64,000 bases of DNA from Isoetes taiwanensis. Taxonomy: Eukaryota > Streptophyta > Lycopodiopsida > Isoetales > Isoetaceae. The stretch is taken from positions 124,001-188,000 of the forward strand of contig JAJEKV010000260.1 of the NCBI GenBank assembly GCA_021234155.1. The letters run 5' to 3'. The position numbers and the translations under genes were made by a program. This document shows positions 33,301 to 44,180 of this stretch, piece after piece. A model generated the notes under the pieces. The model was not told the origin of the DNA. It did no database searches and saw only the letters and a list, made by a program, of their open reading frames with translations. Every line of letters starts with the position of its first letter. The first letter of the stretch is position 1.

Positions 33301-36300
33301 GTGCTTTCCTGATGATAGGGGTAATCCTCAAAGGCTTGAACCTCCAGCACTGAACAAACGTGTTGTTTTCACATATGAGCAGGTAATTGTTGCAGTTAAA
33401 CTTGTTACTGGTGTCTCAAGCTAAAGGACGGTCCTCCTTATTTAGTTGAGTCAAACGAACAAACATCCAGCACTCCTAAACATAAGAATCTCAAATTAAA
33501 GACAACCTTATGCATAAAAACAAAATGACACATTTAAGGCCATTAAAGGGTTGGTTTGAAGAATGCTATAGAAGTTCTATGGTTAATTTGGGCTTTCTCT
33601 GGATTTGTGTTGCTTTGGATATTTACGTCCACTTTTTGGGTCTTTGGTGCAGTGCCTTATGTATTTGTATCACTATCCAGATATCTGGTATGACTATGCA
33701 ACATGGCATGCTGAGAATAAGCTTTATGATTCTGCTGTCCTTGTTTTCCAAAGAGCCCTTAAGGCTCTTCCAGGTTTGTATTATTCTTTTAGTCATCAGT
33801 GCCAGCAAAGTTTTACTTAGTCGTGGTAACATTCTTCCAGAAGCAGCAACATTGCATTATGCATTTGCAGAGTTTGAAGAGGCACGTGGGAATATTAAGG
33901 TATGTAATTTTTGGGGGTGCTGGCCTAAGGAGACGATCTATTTTAATGGTCACATGGTTATTGTCAATTTGCAGGAAGCTAAGAAAATATATGAAGCACT
34001 GTTAAGGAATGACAATACAGCAAATGCCTTAGCTTATATTCAGGTAAAGTACTGTTTTGGATAATGCACAGCCTGTTGGGTAATAAGAACCTTTTCCACC
34101 GTTTATGTCAAATTAATAGATAGATAAGTTAATTAAACTGTTGCATGCTGGCTAGGAATGGCTTTTTTTAATGTTCTCAGATTTCAAATTGGCTTTTTTT
34201 TTAGTTCATGCGATTTGTAAGGAGGACAGAAGGTGTTGAAGCTTCACGTAAAGTCTTTACCGAAGCACGGAAAGCACCGGGCTGTACATATCATGTTTAT
34301 GTTGCATCTGCTGCAATGGTGCTCTGCGTTGACAAGGATCCTAAGGTTATGTACCTGGCAAAGTAAGAACATTTTGAAGTTGATTTTATATTGACATTTC
34401 GCTGTCGTCAGGTAGCAAGGAATATATTTGAACTAGGGCTGAAGAAATACATACATGAGCCAGCTTATGTTCTTGAGTAGGTATACTGGTTGGATGCACA
34501 TGTGTTTGATCGTTGTTTTCTGATATATGATGCATACACAGGTATGCTGATTTTTTATGTCGTCTAAATGATGATCGAAATGTGCGTGTTCTTTTCGAGC
34601 GTGCTTTAAATGTGCTTCCTCCCGAGGAATCTGTTGAGGTATGCGCATACATTTTGATATTGTTTGCTGTAATTGTTGAACAGTATGTGATTCTTATTGA
34701 TAAATTTATAGGTATGGAATCGTTTTATGTCATTTGAACAAATGTACGGAGATTTGTCTAGCATGTTAAAGGTGAGGCTAGGTGTAATAGACTTTGTCAT
34801 AATTGTGCTTTTGATGCATGATTGGCTGATATGTGTGTCTTAGAACAGGTTGAACAAAGACGGAAAGAGGCGTTATCACAAGCTGGAGACAGTGGATCTG
34901 TCTTGATTGAGACCCCGCTACAACAGTTCATTTCTCGTTATCGATTTCTGGAGCTTTGGCCTTGCTCACCACTTGATTTAGACCACTTAGCGAAGCAACA
35001 AGTATGTTCTATTGTCTCGATTAAATTGCCTTTTAAAGCGTTACAAATAACATTTTCTGCTTTTGTTGAAGATTATGACTCAAAAGCTACCGGAAAGGTT
35101 GGAAAAGCAGTTCGTTACACAAACTGGTTCTAATGGTACGTATAAGTGTAGAAATTCTCAATTTGGGATTCTTACTTCCATTTCTGGTTTAGCTTTTGAT
35201 CGCAGTTCTGCGCCTGGAAATTTGGATAACCTGAGTTCTATTGGGTCCACATCAAGTGTGACACGCCCTGATGTATCTCAGATGGTTGTTTATGATCCGA
35301 AGCAGGGCTTTGGTATGATTCTAATTTTGCTTTCTTAATGTTACTGCATGGAAACCTAATGCATGACTTCTCTCTCTAGGTGGTCCGTCGTCTGGTGAGG
35401 GATCACTAGCAGCAACAAGTTTACCATCCCTCTCCCTTTTTAGTTCGCAATCTGGTCTTGGTTTTCCACCAACTATACATGGAATGCATCCACTAGCATC
35501 GCAGAGCTTACAGGGTTTGCTGCTTCCCGGAATTCCCCTTGCAGGTGCTTGCTATAGTTGCGTATACATGTGAAAGTAAATCTGTCATTAGGGTCAGCAC
35601 TGAACTGCAGCGTTGCCCTGCAGGTTCCATGTCAGGGAGTTCTTCGATGCCAGGCATTGGTTTGCCAATGAGACCACCATCACTTGTACCCTCAGCTTTA
35701 GGGCAAAAGTTTCCGCCACTTCCTCCTGGTCCTCCCCCAAGTGACAGTGCAGGTGGTCATCTTGAGGACATACCAAAAATATTGCCACAATTTTTGGGAA
35801 CCTTCTTAAGTGGTCTTCCAACAACAAGTGGTAATCTTCTTCCCTTCTTTTGGTATTTTTATTTGCATATTGTTTAGAATAACCTCTAATTTGGGATTTT
35901 TTTCCTAGTAGGTCCCTTCCCAGATGTTGACGTCGTTCTATCTGTGCTCTTGAAGTCTGAGCTACCACCACTTGGAAGTTCAGATGGTGTTCAAGGTCCA
36001 TCGAGCACTGTTGCATCTGGGGACTCCGTATCTAGAGGAAATGGACCCGCTAATCTTGATCGATTTCAGATCGTAAAAGGACCAAGGCAGAAGCGCAAGG
36101 AACCTGATAGTAAATTCATTTTCTTCATACTGTTTGGAGGCTTCATTTTATATTACCCATTCACTTGCACTGTTTTTGCAGGGCAAGAAGAGGATGACAC
36201 ACCACTAGTACAAAGTAGGCCTGCTGCACTAGACATTTTTAGGATGCGACAGCTACAGAGAGCTCGAGCAGTGTCCGCTGGCCAATCGGGTACTACTTCT

Positions 36301-36348
36301 GGTGGGAGTGGGGCCTTCAGTGGGGAACCCTCAGGAAGTTCCGAGTAG
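30307..36348 (+). CDS. CSTF77: Cleavage stimulation factor subunit 77 (CstF77/CSTF3), with two stops in exon 5
   Basis: Nuclear scaffold of the CstF complex, which binds downstream elements of pre-mRNA during cleavage and polyadenylation. 24 exons: 30307-30426, 30614-30691, 30766-30828, 30941-31050, 31208-31311, 31436-31497, 31565-31705, 32080-32196, 33019-33059, 33319-33382, 33653-33773, 33841-33899, 33975-34043, 34205-34345, 34412-34476, 34542-34638, 34712-34771, 34849-35001, 35072-35135, 35193-35312, 35380-35544, 35624-35830, 35912-36109, 36182-36348. They total 2586 nt (861 codons plus stop). HAT repeats span residues ~60-500 (ASSIYEQLLTTFPTA, VEQLWKEYESFE, YHYPDIWYDYATWH, ADFLCRLNDDRNVRVLFERA). 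A Gly/Pro-rich linker follows (GQKFPPLPPGPPPS). The C-terminus RQEEDDTPLVQ and FRMRQLQRARA match plant CstF77. The start is the first ATG after an in-frame stop at 30253. Exon 5 has TAA (31233) and TGA (31239) in frame. Flanking residues (CYIRFIK, DETKKAFEFLLSHV) are conserved, so the gap looks like a few indels or assembly errors. It is longer than the ~735 residues of Arabidopsis. Confidence 0.93.
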
Positions 36349-38672
36349 GTTTTCCTAGGCCATGTTGTATTCTAGTTATTTTTTAATTGAAAAGATTCTT
36401 TTCCTCCATATGGGTGTTAGCTTGTGATATTTGACACTTTAAAGATCGATGTTAAATAACTTTGTGTGGTTTACAGAGTTCTTAAAAAGAAACATAGTGT
36501 GGCTGTTTTTCTGCCAGCTTGCATAATTTTGACTTGAAGTCATCAAAGCATTCTCAAGTATTGACCTCGTAGTGTGAGGGTGCACTTGCATCAAAAGCTC
36601 ATTAATCTACATCTTCATGCAACACCAAATGTGGTTTGAACATCTTATGCAGTATAAGTTAAATATCCTATCCCCTCACGTATGCCCAATGTGAGGGTCG
36701 AATGTTTGCTGTAGAAAAACATCCATGCTGCCAATTTAGCCTTTGTCTCTGCAGAATCTGCAAGACATTGCCATGAGAAAGTTGTTTCTAGGAAAGGTCA
36801 AAGCCGTTAAGAGGAGCAAAGAGATTTTGGAGTTGCTATTTAGTTGTTCTTTTTGGGACATCAAGGCGAGATTTGGCCTACCCTTGCTATTCCAGTTTTA
36901 GGTTAAAAGATTTTGGGATGGGAATTTCGTGCGTTTTTGGAGCCATTGTTGCATTAGTCGTGGCAATTTTGGTGGGATTTGTGGAGATAACTTTGCTACT
37001 GGATCACTTATGTAGTTTTCGTTATCAATACTATCCCAGATCACATTGTTGATAACTAGGCAACAATTCTACCACATTGTAGGTTCTTTGTGGTTGGTTG
37101 CAGATTTAAAGGATCCTTTTTGTTGCTTTGGTTTTCCAAGCGAGATGTCGATGCCTTTATGGATTACTTGTCTTGTGCTTTCATTGCTCTCTTTGTTTTT
37201 TTATTGTTGCCTTTGTGGCTACGAGAAGGATTGCTAGAGGGGTTCTGCTCTTGATGTGGTCAGGCCTAAAGCCAAGAAAAAAAGGGAAAGCCAAGTTGTT
37301 TCTGATAGTGTTGAGAGGGGTTCCGAGTTCGATAACTTGCACCTCCAATGTGTTACAAAATTTTTGCCTCTGGTGTAGGCTGTGTGAATAAAATGTTTAA
37401 GGAATTCCTTGATTGTAATCATTGAAAGCCTATTTGTTACGTGCTGGTGTAATTCCTTGGTTGTAATCCTTGAAAGCCTATTGGTTACATGCTGGTGTGA
37501 AGCTTCACTATTTTCAAGGTAGGGTGGGTTATGGCTTTAAAGTTGTTGGCAAACCTCACCATTAGCACTCCTTATTGATGATGTTATCAATGGCAAGAGA
37601 CTGTATGCCATATAGGGGCTAATAAAATGAAGAAAAATGTGTTCCAAGGTCACAAGAATCAAATAGCTAGAGCCATCCATTTTAGAAACTACCAAGTAGA
37701 GAGTGACATTTGAACTATATAGTGTTTTTTCTATGTAAGGTGGACCAAATCAGGGTTCGGAAAAAAAATGTCTTACAACTAGAAATTTGCATGTCTTAAA
37801 TGTATGTTATCGGATTTTACAAAATTAAACTGGAAATTTCAGTTTCATCCAAAAAATAGTTCCGTTACATTTAACTTTCAAAGGCTGCGTTACTCAGAGT
37901 CTTATGAGCACACTCATTGCACGCAGGGGGATTCAAAACTTGCCGCTTGTTATGAATGCTTTGCTAAGAGAGCCGAAAATTGAGAAGGGAAAATTAACGC
38001 GAGAGAAGGCGAGGAGGGGAGATGTTGGATTTTTTTTGAAGTCTGTGCCTTTAAAAAAAGTTTCGTAGTTTTAGTTTCACTGATCACATAGGCTAAACTT
38101 TTTTCCTTTGCCTTTTAATTTCCATACTTTTATTTAACCATGCTAAATTCTAGTCTAGATTTTAAGGTATATGATAGATTGTGCTATATTCTTTAGGTAA
38201 CTCTTTCCAACCCCTAAGCTTTTAAACTGAAAATTTGCCGTCTCTACAAAATCACAACATGTAATTTGCCAATTACACGTATTTTTTGGTGGAACCACCT
38301 CCCAGCACTCTCTGATGTTTAAGTGGAAATCTCAAGCATCAACTGGAATTTTAAGGGCCTAACCACCACTTTTATGAAGCCTAATGAAATCGTTTTTTGT
38401 TTTCCCTCTTTTGTGTTTCAATTGAGACACGTGTAAATTTTGTATTCCATTTGATGCACATCATGACATACCTCTTTTTAAGTTCATCGAAATAAAAAAG
38501 TGCTTTTGTATCTTGAAGAAATAATCAGAAATAAAATTTAAAATTCTTGAGAACGAAATCACTAAGATTATGTAGTGATAGAATAATATAAGGACAAAAG
38601 TTTATGAAATAGAAGTTAACTAATAGAAGTTTATGAAATAGATAAAGTTTTAACGTCCACGGAGAACGCAGC
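36349..38672. other. CstF77 3' flank and intergenic DNA
   Basis: Presumably holds the CstF77 3' UTR, but no poly-A signal could be singled out. A ~51-bp tandem duplication lies at about 37399-37500 (AATTCCTTGRTTGTAATC and GAAAGCCTATT). No gene recognised. Confidence 0.5.
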
Positions 38673-39873
38673 TTATAATGGTTAGGTTTTAAGGGCTTGG
38701 ATTAAGTGGTGCAAGTGGATAGTTAAGATGAAGAGGCAAAATTGATGGTTGTCATGAAGAGGTGGAAAACAATGGTGGGGATTAACAGGTGTAAAGCATA
38801 AATAATTCGAGGAGATACTCTCTCCTCTTCCCTTCACGTTCTTCATTGGAGCATGGTGGCAAACTTTTCTTGGCAAGGGGACAAGCGAATCGGCGAGAAT
38901 TTATGGAGATTCTTGAGGGTGCGGCAAGATTTTCTGAAAAAAAAAAGCGAGAGCATATAAGATTTGATGGATCTTGCGGATCGATGGGAGACTTGCTTGT
39001 ACCAATTGCTGGGCAAAGCTCACAAGAAATATTGCTCAAGACAACCACGAAAGAGGATGCAAAGAAAAACGTATGGATTTGCCACAGTCGGCAAAGGCTT
39101 TGGACAGATTTTAGATATTCAAGACGTAGAGCAATAAGGAGAAATTTGGCAATGGCAGATGCTCTCTAGCCAAATGAGAAAAAAAGCCGAAAAGAAGCGA
39201 GGAATCAAGCAAGGCTACGTCAGACAAAGAATTTTGCAGGACTAGATAAGAATCGATTCTGTTTACACAAATAAGCACTGTTCAAATATGTGTAAGACAT
39301 CTTCACTTTTTCCCCTGCTTAACAAACAGGTAAAGCCAATTTGCTTTTGCATTGCTCTTGGGACGAAATGCTTCTAAAAAAAAAAAATTATCTGTTGCTA
39401 TTAAAATGAAATGCCTCTGAAAGAAATTTCTTCAGATAGAGCTCCATCCACAAGCTTTGAAAATCATCGTATTTATGCACCTGGCGCATCTAGGCTTCAA
39501 TAAATTGGCAACCAAGCTTCTAATGGGGAAGAAAAAACCTGATCAAAAGACAGGTCCCAAGGAATAAAAAACTTGCACTAAAATCTCATCTTCAATTAAC
39601 AAAAATCGAATACAAATCATTCCCTTGCAAGGGACCTTCAGTTCAAATATGGAGGGAGCTGCCACACCCCTCCGTGAGCACTGCCACCATGCTCCAATGA
39701 AGAACATGAAGGGAAGAGGAGGGGAGAGTGTATCCTCAAATTATTTATGCTTTACACTTGTTAATCCCCACCATTGTTTTCCACCTCTTCATCACAACCA
39801 TCAATTTTGCTTCTTCATCTTAACCATCCACTTCCACCACTTAATCCAAGCCCTTAAAACCTAACCATTATAA
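38673..39873. mobile_element. 1.2-kb non-autonomous TIR element with ~184-bp inverted repeats
   Basis: Left arm 38679-38862 and right arm 39683-39867 are inverted copies (TGGTTAGGTTTTAAGGGCTT at the outer edge, CATGGTGGC at the inner). TTATAA stands on both outer edges (38673-38678 and 39868-39873). As it is self-complementary, it may be a 6-bp target duplication or contain a TA or TWA one. The ~820-bp interior includes a frame (38846-39169) with no known domain; much of it recurs at 56.06-57.11 kb without the full arms. Superfamily uncertain: long arms suggest a foldback or MULE-like element, but no 9-bp duplication is seen. Confidence 0.75.
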
Positions 39874-40031
39874 TATGCCCCAAATATGCTCAAATGGTCT
39901 ACAAAAACATGTTGAACCACTTTATGCCCCAAAAAGAAGCGGGCAGACCCCTCGGCCTAACACATAGTATAGCACTTAAGATATATTATGAAGTACATAT
40001 AATTGAGCTGGGCACACCCACACGCCCGCAC

Positions 40032-40296
40032 TGGCTACTTTGGCTCTAGACTATGTGCAAGTATCCCTCCCTGGTAAAAGAATATTTTTTCACAAAGTGC
40101 ATAATACAGCAAAACCATGGGGTGCCCCAATGAATAAGAGAATTCCAAGAAGGTAAACACAAGCGTCCATAGCTTGGCTACTATGGCCCTGGCACGTGCA
40201 AGTATCCCTCCTTGGTAAAAGCATAATTTTTCACAAAGTTTAAAATAATATCACTTGTGTATAATACAGCAAAACCATGGGGTGCCCCAATGAATT
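40032..40296 (+). repeat. Direct duplication, ~100-120-bp unit
   Basis: Copies at 40032-40134 and 40175-40296 share GTGCAAGTATCCCTCC, GGTAAAAG and ACAGCAAAACCATGGGGTGC, then CCCAATGAAT. The second copy carries a ~20-bp insertion. Confidence 0.85.
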
Positions 40297-40344
40297 ATCC
40301 GTAATAAAAACACAAGAGGTCTGGGCAATGGTCGAAAATGATGG

Positions 40345-41003
40345 TTTTTTCTACTCCCGATTTGGGTTGGAGTTCGCCGGAAACCTCATAGGATTTCTTG
40401 TTGATGTGGCTTTAGTGGAAACTTGATGTAGTTTTCGTGAAACTACATCAAGTTTCCATTGAAACCGTATTAAGTTTCCATGGATACTACGTTAGGTTTC
40501 CTCGAGTGAAAATCTTGTAAGGTTTCCTTTATGGAAACTATACGTAGTTTACTTTTGGAAAAACTCTATAAGATTTTTGCTTTTTAAAATAAAATGAAAG
40601 AGTCTAGGCACGTGTGTAAGATCTTGTGGCACATTTGCAAGATTGTATGACAAAATGTAATCTACCCACATGTGTAAGATCTTATGGAAGATTGTGTTCC
40701 CAAATGCATTAATGGTGTCCTTTAGCGTGAGGAGTATGCCAACATTTTTTTTGAAACTGCATTAGGTTTCCAAAGAAACTCAAACTACATTAGGTTTCCA
40801 AAGACACTACATTAAGTCTCCCTTGATACTACATTAGGTTTCTCCTAAAGTGTGTAGTTTTACTTTGGATAGGAAACTTTATAAGGTTTTTAATGGAGGA
40901 GTGTAGGCACGCATGTGAGATCTTGTGGCACATATGCAAGATTGTATGACAACATGCATTAAATGGTGCCATCTTAGTATAAGGAGCACGCTAACATTGT
41001 GAA
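40345..41003. repeat. Subterminal-type repeat array with TIR-like end
   Basis: At 40352 CTACTCCCGATTTGGG begins a region with about ten copies, in both orientations, of ACTACATTAGGTTTCC or AAACTACATCAAGTTTCC. Two longer blocks (40600-40757 and 40894-41003) share AGATCTTGTGGCACAT and CAAGATTGTATGACAA. An opposite-strand counterpart, CTACGCCCGTTTGGG, with the same repeats, lies at 55798-55877. The pattern resembles one end of a CACTA-like element. Confidence 0.6.
40416..40458. repeat. Perfect 18-bp-stem hairpin
   Basis: GGAAACTTGATGTAGTTT and AAACTACATCAAGTTTCC are perfect inverted arms with a 5-base loop. They are formed by two subterminal units in opposite orientation. Confidence 0.9.
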
Positions 41004-41134
41004 TTTGAAGGGGAACCTTCGTGAACACACATTTGTCTTATAGATACTTGAACTTGTTTGTTTTCTCCATCTTCATTCAGAGCTCCTTGAGCATCCTTTG
41101 TTCATGCAAGTTACAGCTTATTATCAATCGCGTG

Positions 41135-42930
41135 ATGGAGCTAGAGTTCAACTTGGAAGAGGATGAGGAAGAAGCGGCTTTCAATGGATTCGACTCCGTC
41201 AGATTCAGATGAAAACGTAAGTGATTATGCTTTCGGGAATAGTGACGAAGATGCAGGTTTTGAGGGCTTTGTCAATGAAGAGCATGAAGGACACGAGAAC
41301 CAGCAAACTGATCCCTCGAATGAGGAAAGCTGCGTTGCATTATTTCCACCTATTCCTACAATTGCATCAGGTGAAGTCTATGTTTTTACTGAGGTATCAT
41401 ACAATTTAATGGTCCATTGCATCATAAATTCTGTCCATCCTTCTAGCCAAGATGTGCTTGCAGCTGATCCAAACTAGGTTATATTCGTCAACAGGGAAAG
41501 GGTTTTTAGTTCTTGGTCCCCCTGTTTGGTTGAGCTTTCAAGATAAATTGCAAGTGGATACGCAAACACGTCTTCTCATTCGCATGACCTTTGGAAAATG
41601 GCTATTTATCCCACCGTCATGGTTGTGGAAGCAAATCATCTTCAGAGCTCATGTTGAAGGGGGTCTGCGGCATTTACCCATATGCCCTACTTTGGATAAT
41701 ATTAAAAAAACGTGGCAGGTTGGGTCTAAGTTCCATGGCATTCTAGAAACTTATGTGAGACAATGCATAATAGCTTGTAAATGCAAGCTTCGGCATATAA
41801 TGCCTTCAAGCAGGAAAGAGCTTTTCAATTACGAGGAAGAAGTACCTTGCCACTCTCTAGATAGCCGAGTGGAACAATTTCTGGGTGGGAGAACGAGGGG
41901 TAAGATTGATTCATCGACATACCAGGCGGTGGATGAATGACATGTCTTGTGTGGATTATATATGTCATCGCGGGGGAGATGCCCGCAGGTGTGGGCTGCA
42001 ATGTGTAAGGCAAACAAGAAGGAGCTTTAAAAGAAGATGTGGATTTCGTCTTCATACAGTGATGCCAATCAATCCAAGCAAGGATGATACTATTTGTGCT
42101 CAAATTTACATCCGTGTTGGGCACATATGCCGGGACATAATCCGCGGTCGGGAGGAAGATGAATGGTCCCGTCCTTTGCATCCCTCCATTACGGAAGAGG
42201 CGACCAACATGCTAGTGGACACAATGAGACTTCCAAAAGCGATGCGAGGTAACATGAATGAGAGAGGGAAGGAGTTATGCACCACCTTCAAACCTATTGA
42301 GAGAGCCACGTCCCGTTTTAAAATGGCACATGTGGATATATAAGCGTCTTGCATACCACTTGCGATTAAGCGATGCGTGCGTTTTTCTCTAGTGCATTCA
42401 TGAAATCTAGGATCTTATTTTATGAAAGGTTTAGGTACACAACATTTTGCTCTATATGTGCGGGGAGCACTCTTTGGTTCCGATTGGGATAGGGTGGAGA
42501 GTGGAATGGATGCACAGAATGCAATCGGAAAGGTTATATACCACCAACCTTATGCTCCTGCTCAAGATATGCGGCCTTGGATCATAGTAATCCAGGACCA
42601 ATGGATGCTAGAGCAGGCTACGATGTATAGCACCAATGGGGGTTGGACCATGGATTCAACGTTTAGGACAAATATGTATGGATGTCCACTTTTTGCTGCA
42701 CATGTCCCTAATTGCAACGGCAATGGTGTGCCTATCTTCTTCATGATATGCACCATGATACCTGGTGAGCATCATGAGAGGATAGCACTGCGAGTAGCTC
42801 TACGCATGGTCCTTACCCGCATGGGCAGTGTTCGACCCAGATCAATTACAATAGACCTGCAGAGCGAGCAGCTCTTGATGATGTTATTACGGAAGATCCA
42901 CATTGCTGGCTAGGAGAGACACAGGTATCT
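41135..42930 (+). pseudogene. MULE-like transposase, decayed
   Basis: An acidic N-terminus (MELEFNLEEDEEEAAFNG, then SDSDENVSDYAFGNSDEDAG) shifts frame near 41200. Next comes an H2C2-like zinc block (IIFRAHVEGGLRHL and YVRQCIIACKC, about 41638-41785), then a basic segment (RRSFKRRCGFRLHTVMPINP, about 42020). The catalytic-type core at 42422-42913 reads DQWMLEQATMYSTNGGWTMD, STFRTNMYGCPLFAAHVPN and GVPIFFMICTM, typical of MULE transposases. RPRSITIDLQSE follows, with Leu/Gln where MULEs have a Lys-rich D-K motif. Stops and shifts, for example after 42343 and 42913, show it is dead. It sits just inside the 40.3-41.0 kb subterminal repeats, so it may belong to that element. Confidence 0.75.
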
Positions 42931-43129
42931 TGCGTATATATAGGATTACTCCACTTTATTCTAATTCTGATGATGTTGTATTGCCTCCCGGCTCCTCTCA
43001 GAAGCCCATGCACGTAGGGGTACAAAGACCTGACTCATATAAAATGCTCCTCGATGTGTCTGTAGTAGGATCCCATGTCGGCGACTCTATCAAATACCCA
43101 TCCATCTGGTGATAATTGTGCCCAATCCG

Positions 43130-43262
43130 AATGTGATGGGGGTGCGGTGTCACTACTCCTCCTGCTATCTCCATATGTTGACCGTCTTCCTCTACCTGCT
43201 CAAAATCACCTCTACCTCTGCCTCTAGCTCTACCTCGACTCCTGCCTCTGCCCCTCCCTATA
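43130..43262 (-). other. Arg/Gly-rich minus-strand coding-like fragment
   Basis: The minus strand reads an RGRGRSRGRARGRGRG-type tract, then DFEQVEEDGQHMEIAGG. It faces the same way as the decayed gene at 47570-49180. LINE-4 may have split the two. Low certainty. Confidence 0.3.
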
Positions 43263-43263
43263 G

Positions 43264-43390
43264 AAGAAAAGCTTAAAATACAGAAAAAAAATGTTTCGAA
43301 ATCTGCCTCTGATGCCCACGTCTCTGAAGAAAAGCTTAAAATACAGAAAAAAATGTTTCGAACTCTGCATTTGATGCCGACTCCTCAAAT
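43264..43390 (+). repeat. Tandem duplication, ~63-bp unit
   Basis: GAAGAAAAGCTTAAAATACA followed by GAAAAAAATGTTTCGAA occurs at 43264 and at about 43327, each followed by CTCTG or TCTGC and GATGCC. Confidence 0.85.
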
Positions 43391-43798
43391 GGATCGATAC
43401 GGGGTTAGAGAAAGCGAGCCCACCTGGTTCGCATGGAGGACTTCTAACAGGGGACCGTCCAGTAGCTCTTCCAGCAGTTGCGTCATGCTTTTTTCTTGGA
43501 GAAGATATTGGATTTCAAAACCTTATTACAGTGGTCAGGGATACAATCAAAGATTAGATTCTGGGATGTTATTCATGCTTCAATCCAAGAAGCATCACGA
43601 ACGACCTTAAGTGACTGAGAGGTATCATAGCGGCTGAATTACATAATGAATTAACTAAATTTGGGCGGAATTTGAACAATACAAGTCTGAAGTTAATTTG
43701 CGGTTGCGACAAGTTCAAGCGGTAAATAGTAATCCGCGAGAGATCGATGCAAACCCTTTGCCAGTCAGCGATGCTGGTTCTAGCTCTATTATAGATAA

Positions 43799-43844
43799 TA
43801 AGAAACAGTTAGATGATTCTATGAAATCATCTAACTGTTTCTTA
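43799..43844. repeat. Perfect 20-bp-stem hairpin inside LINE-4
   Basis: TAAGAAACAGTTAGATGATT and AATCATCTAACTGTTTCTTA are perfect inverted arms with a 6-base loop (CTATGA). Both arms lie inside the ORF1 remnant. Confidence 0.93.
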
Positions 43845-44180
43845 ATATCTAGTCTGCGGGTTCTTATCTAAGCATATGAACATACATGAAAATGGGATTG
43901 CTGAAGCCTTCAGAGTAGGCAAAAGAGGGAACTGGGACCGTCACATAGTAGTTAAGTTCTTGAATAGGGGTTTTCGATCAGAGATTCTCAAAAAAAGGCA
44001 AATGTTGAAAGGGCAAAAAGTATGAATCAATGAGGATTTCACGAAAGATCAATTCCAGGAACACAAAAACCAACTGCAAAAACTAAAAGAGGCTAGGCAG
44101 CAAGGCAAGAAAACAGTTTGGCAAAAGGGGAAAGTGGTAGTGCAGGAAGATGAAAAAGATGTTAAATAGGGAAGTGGGAC

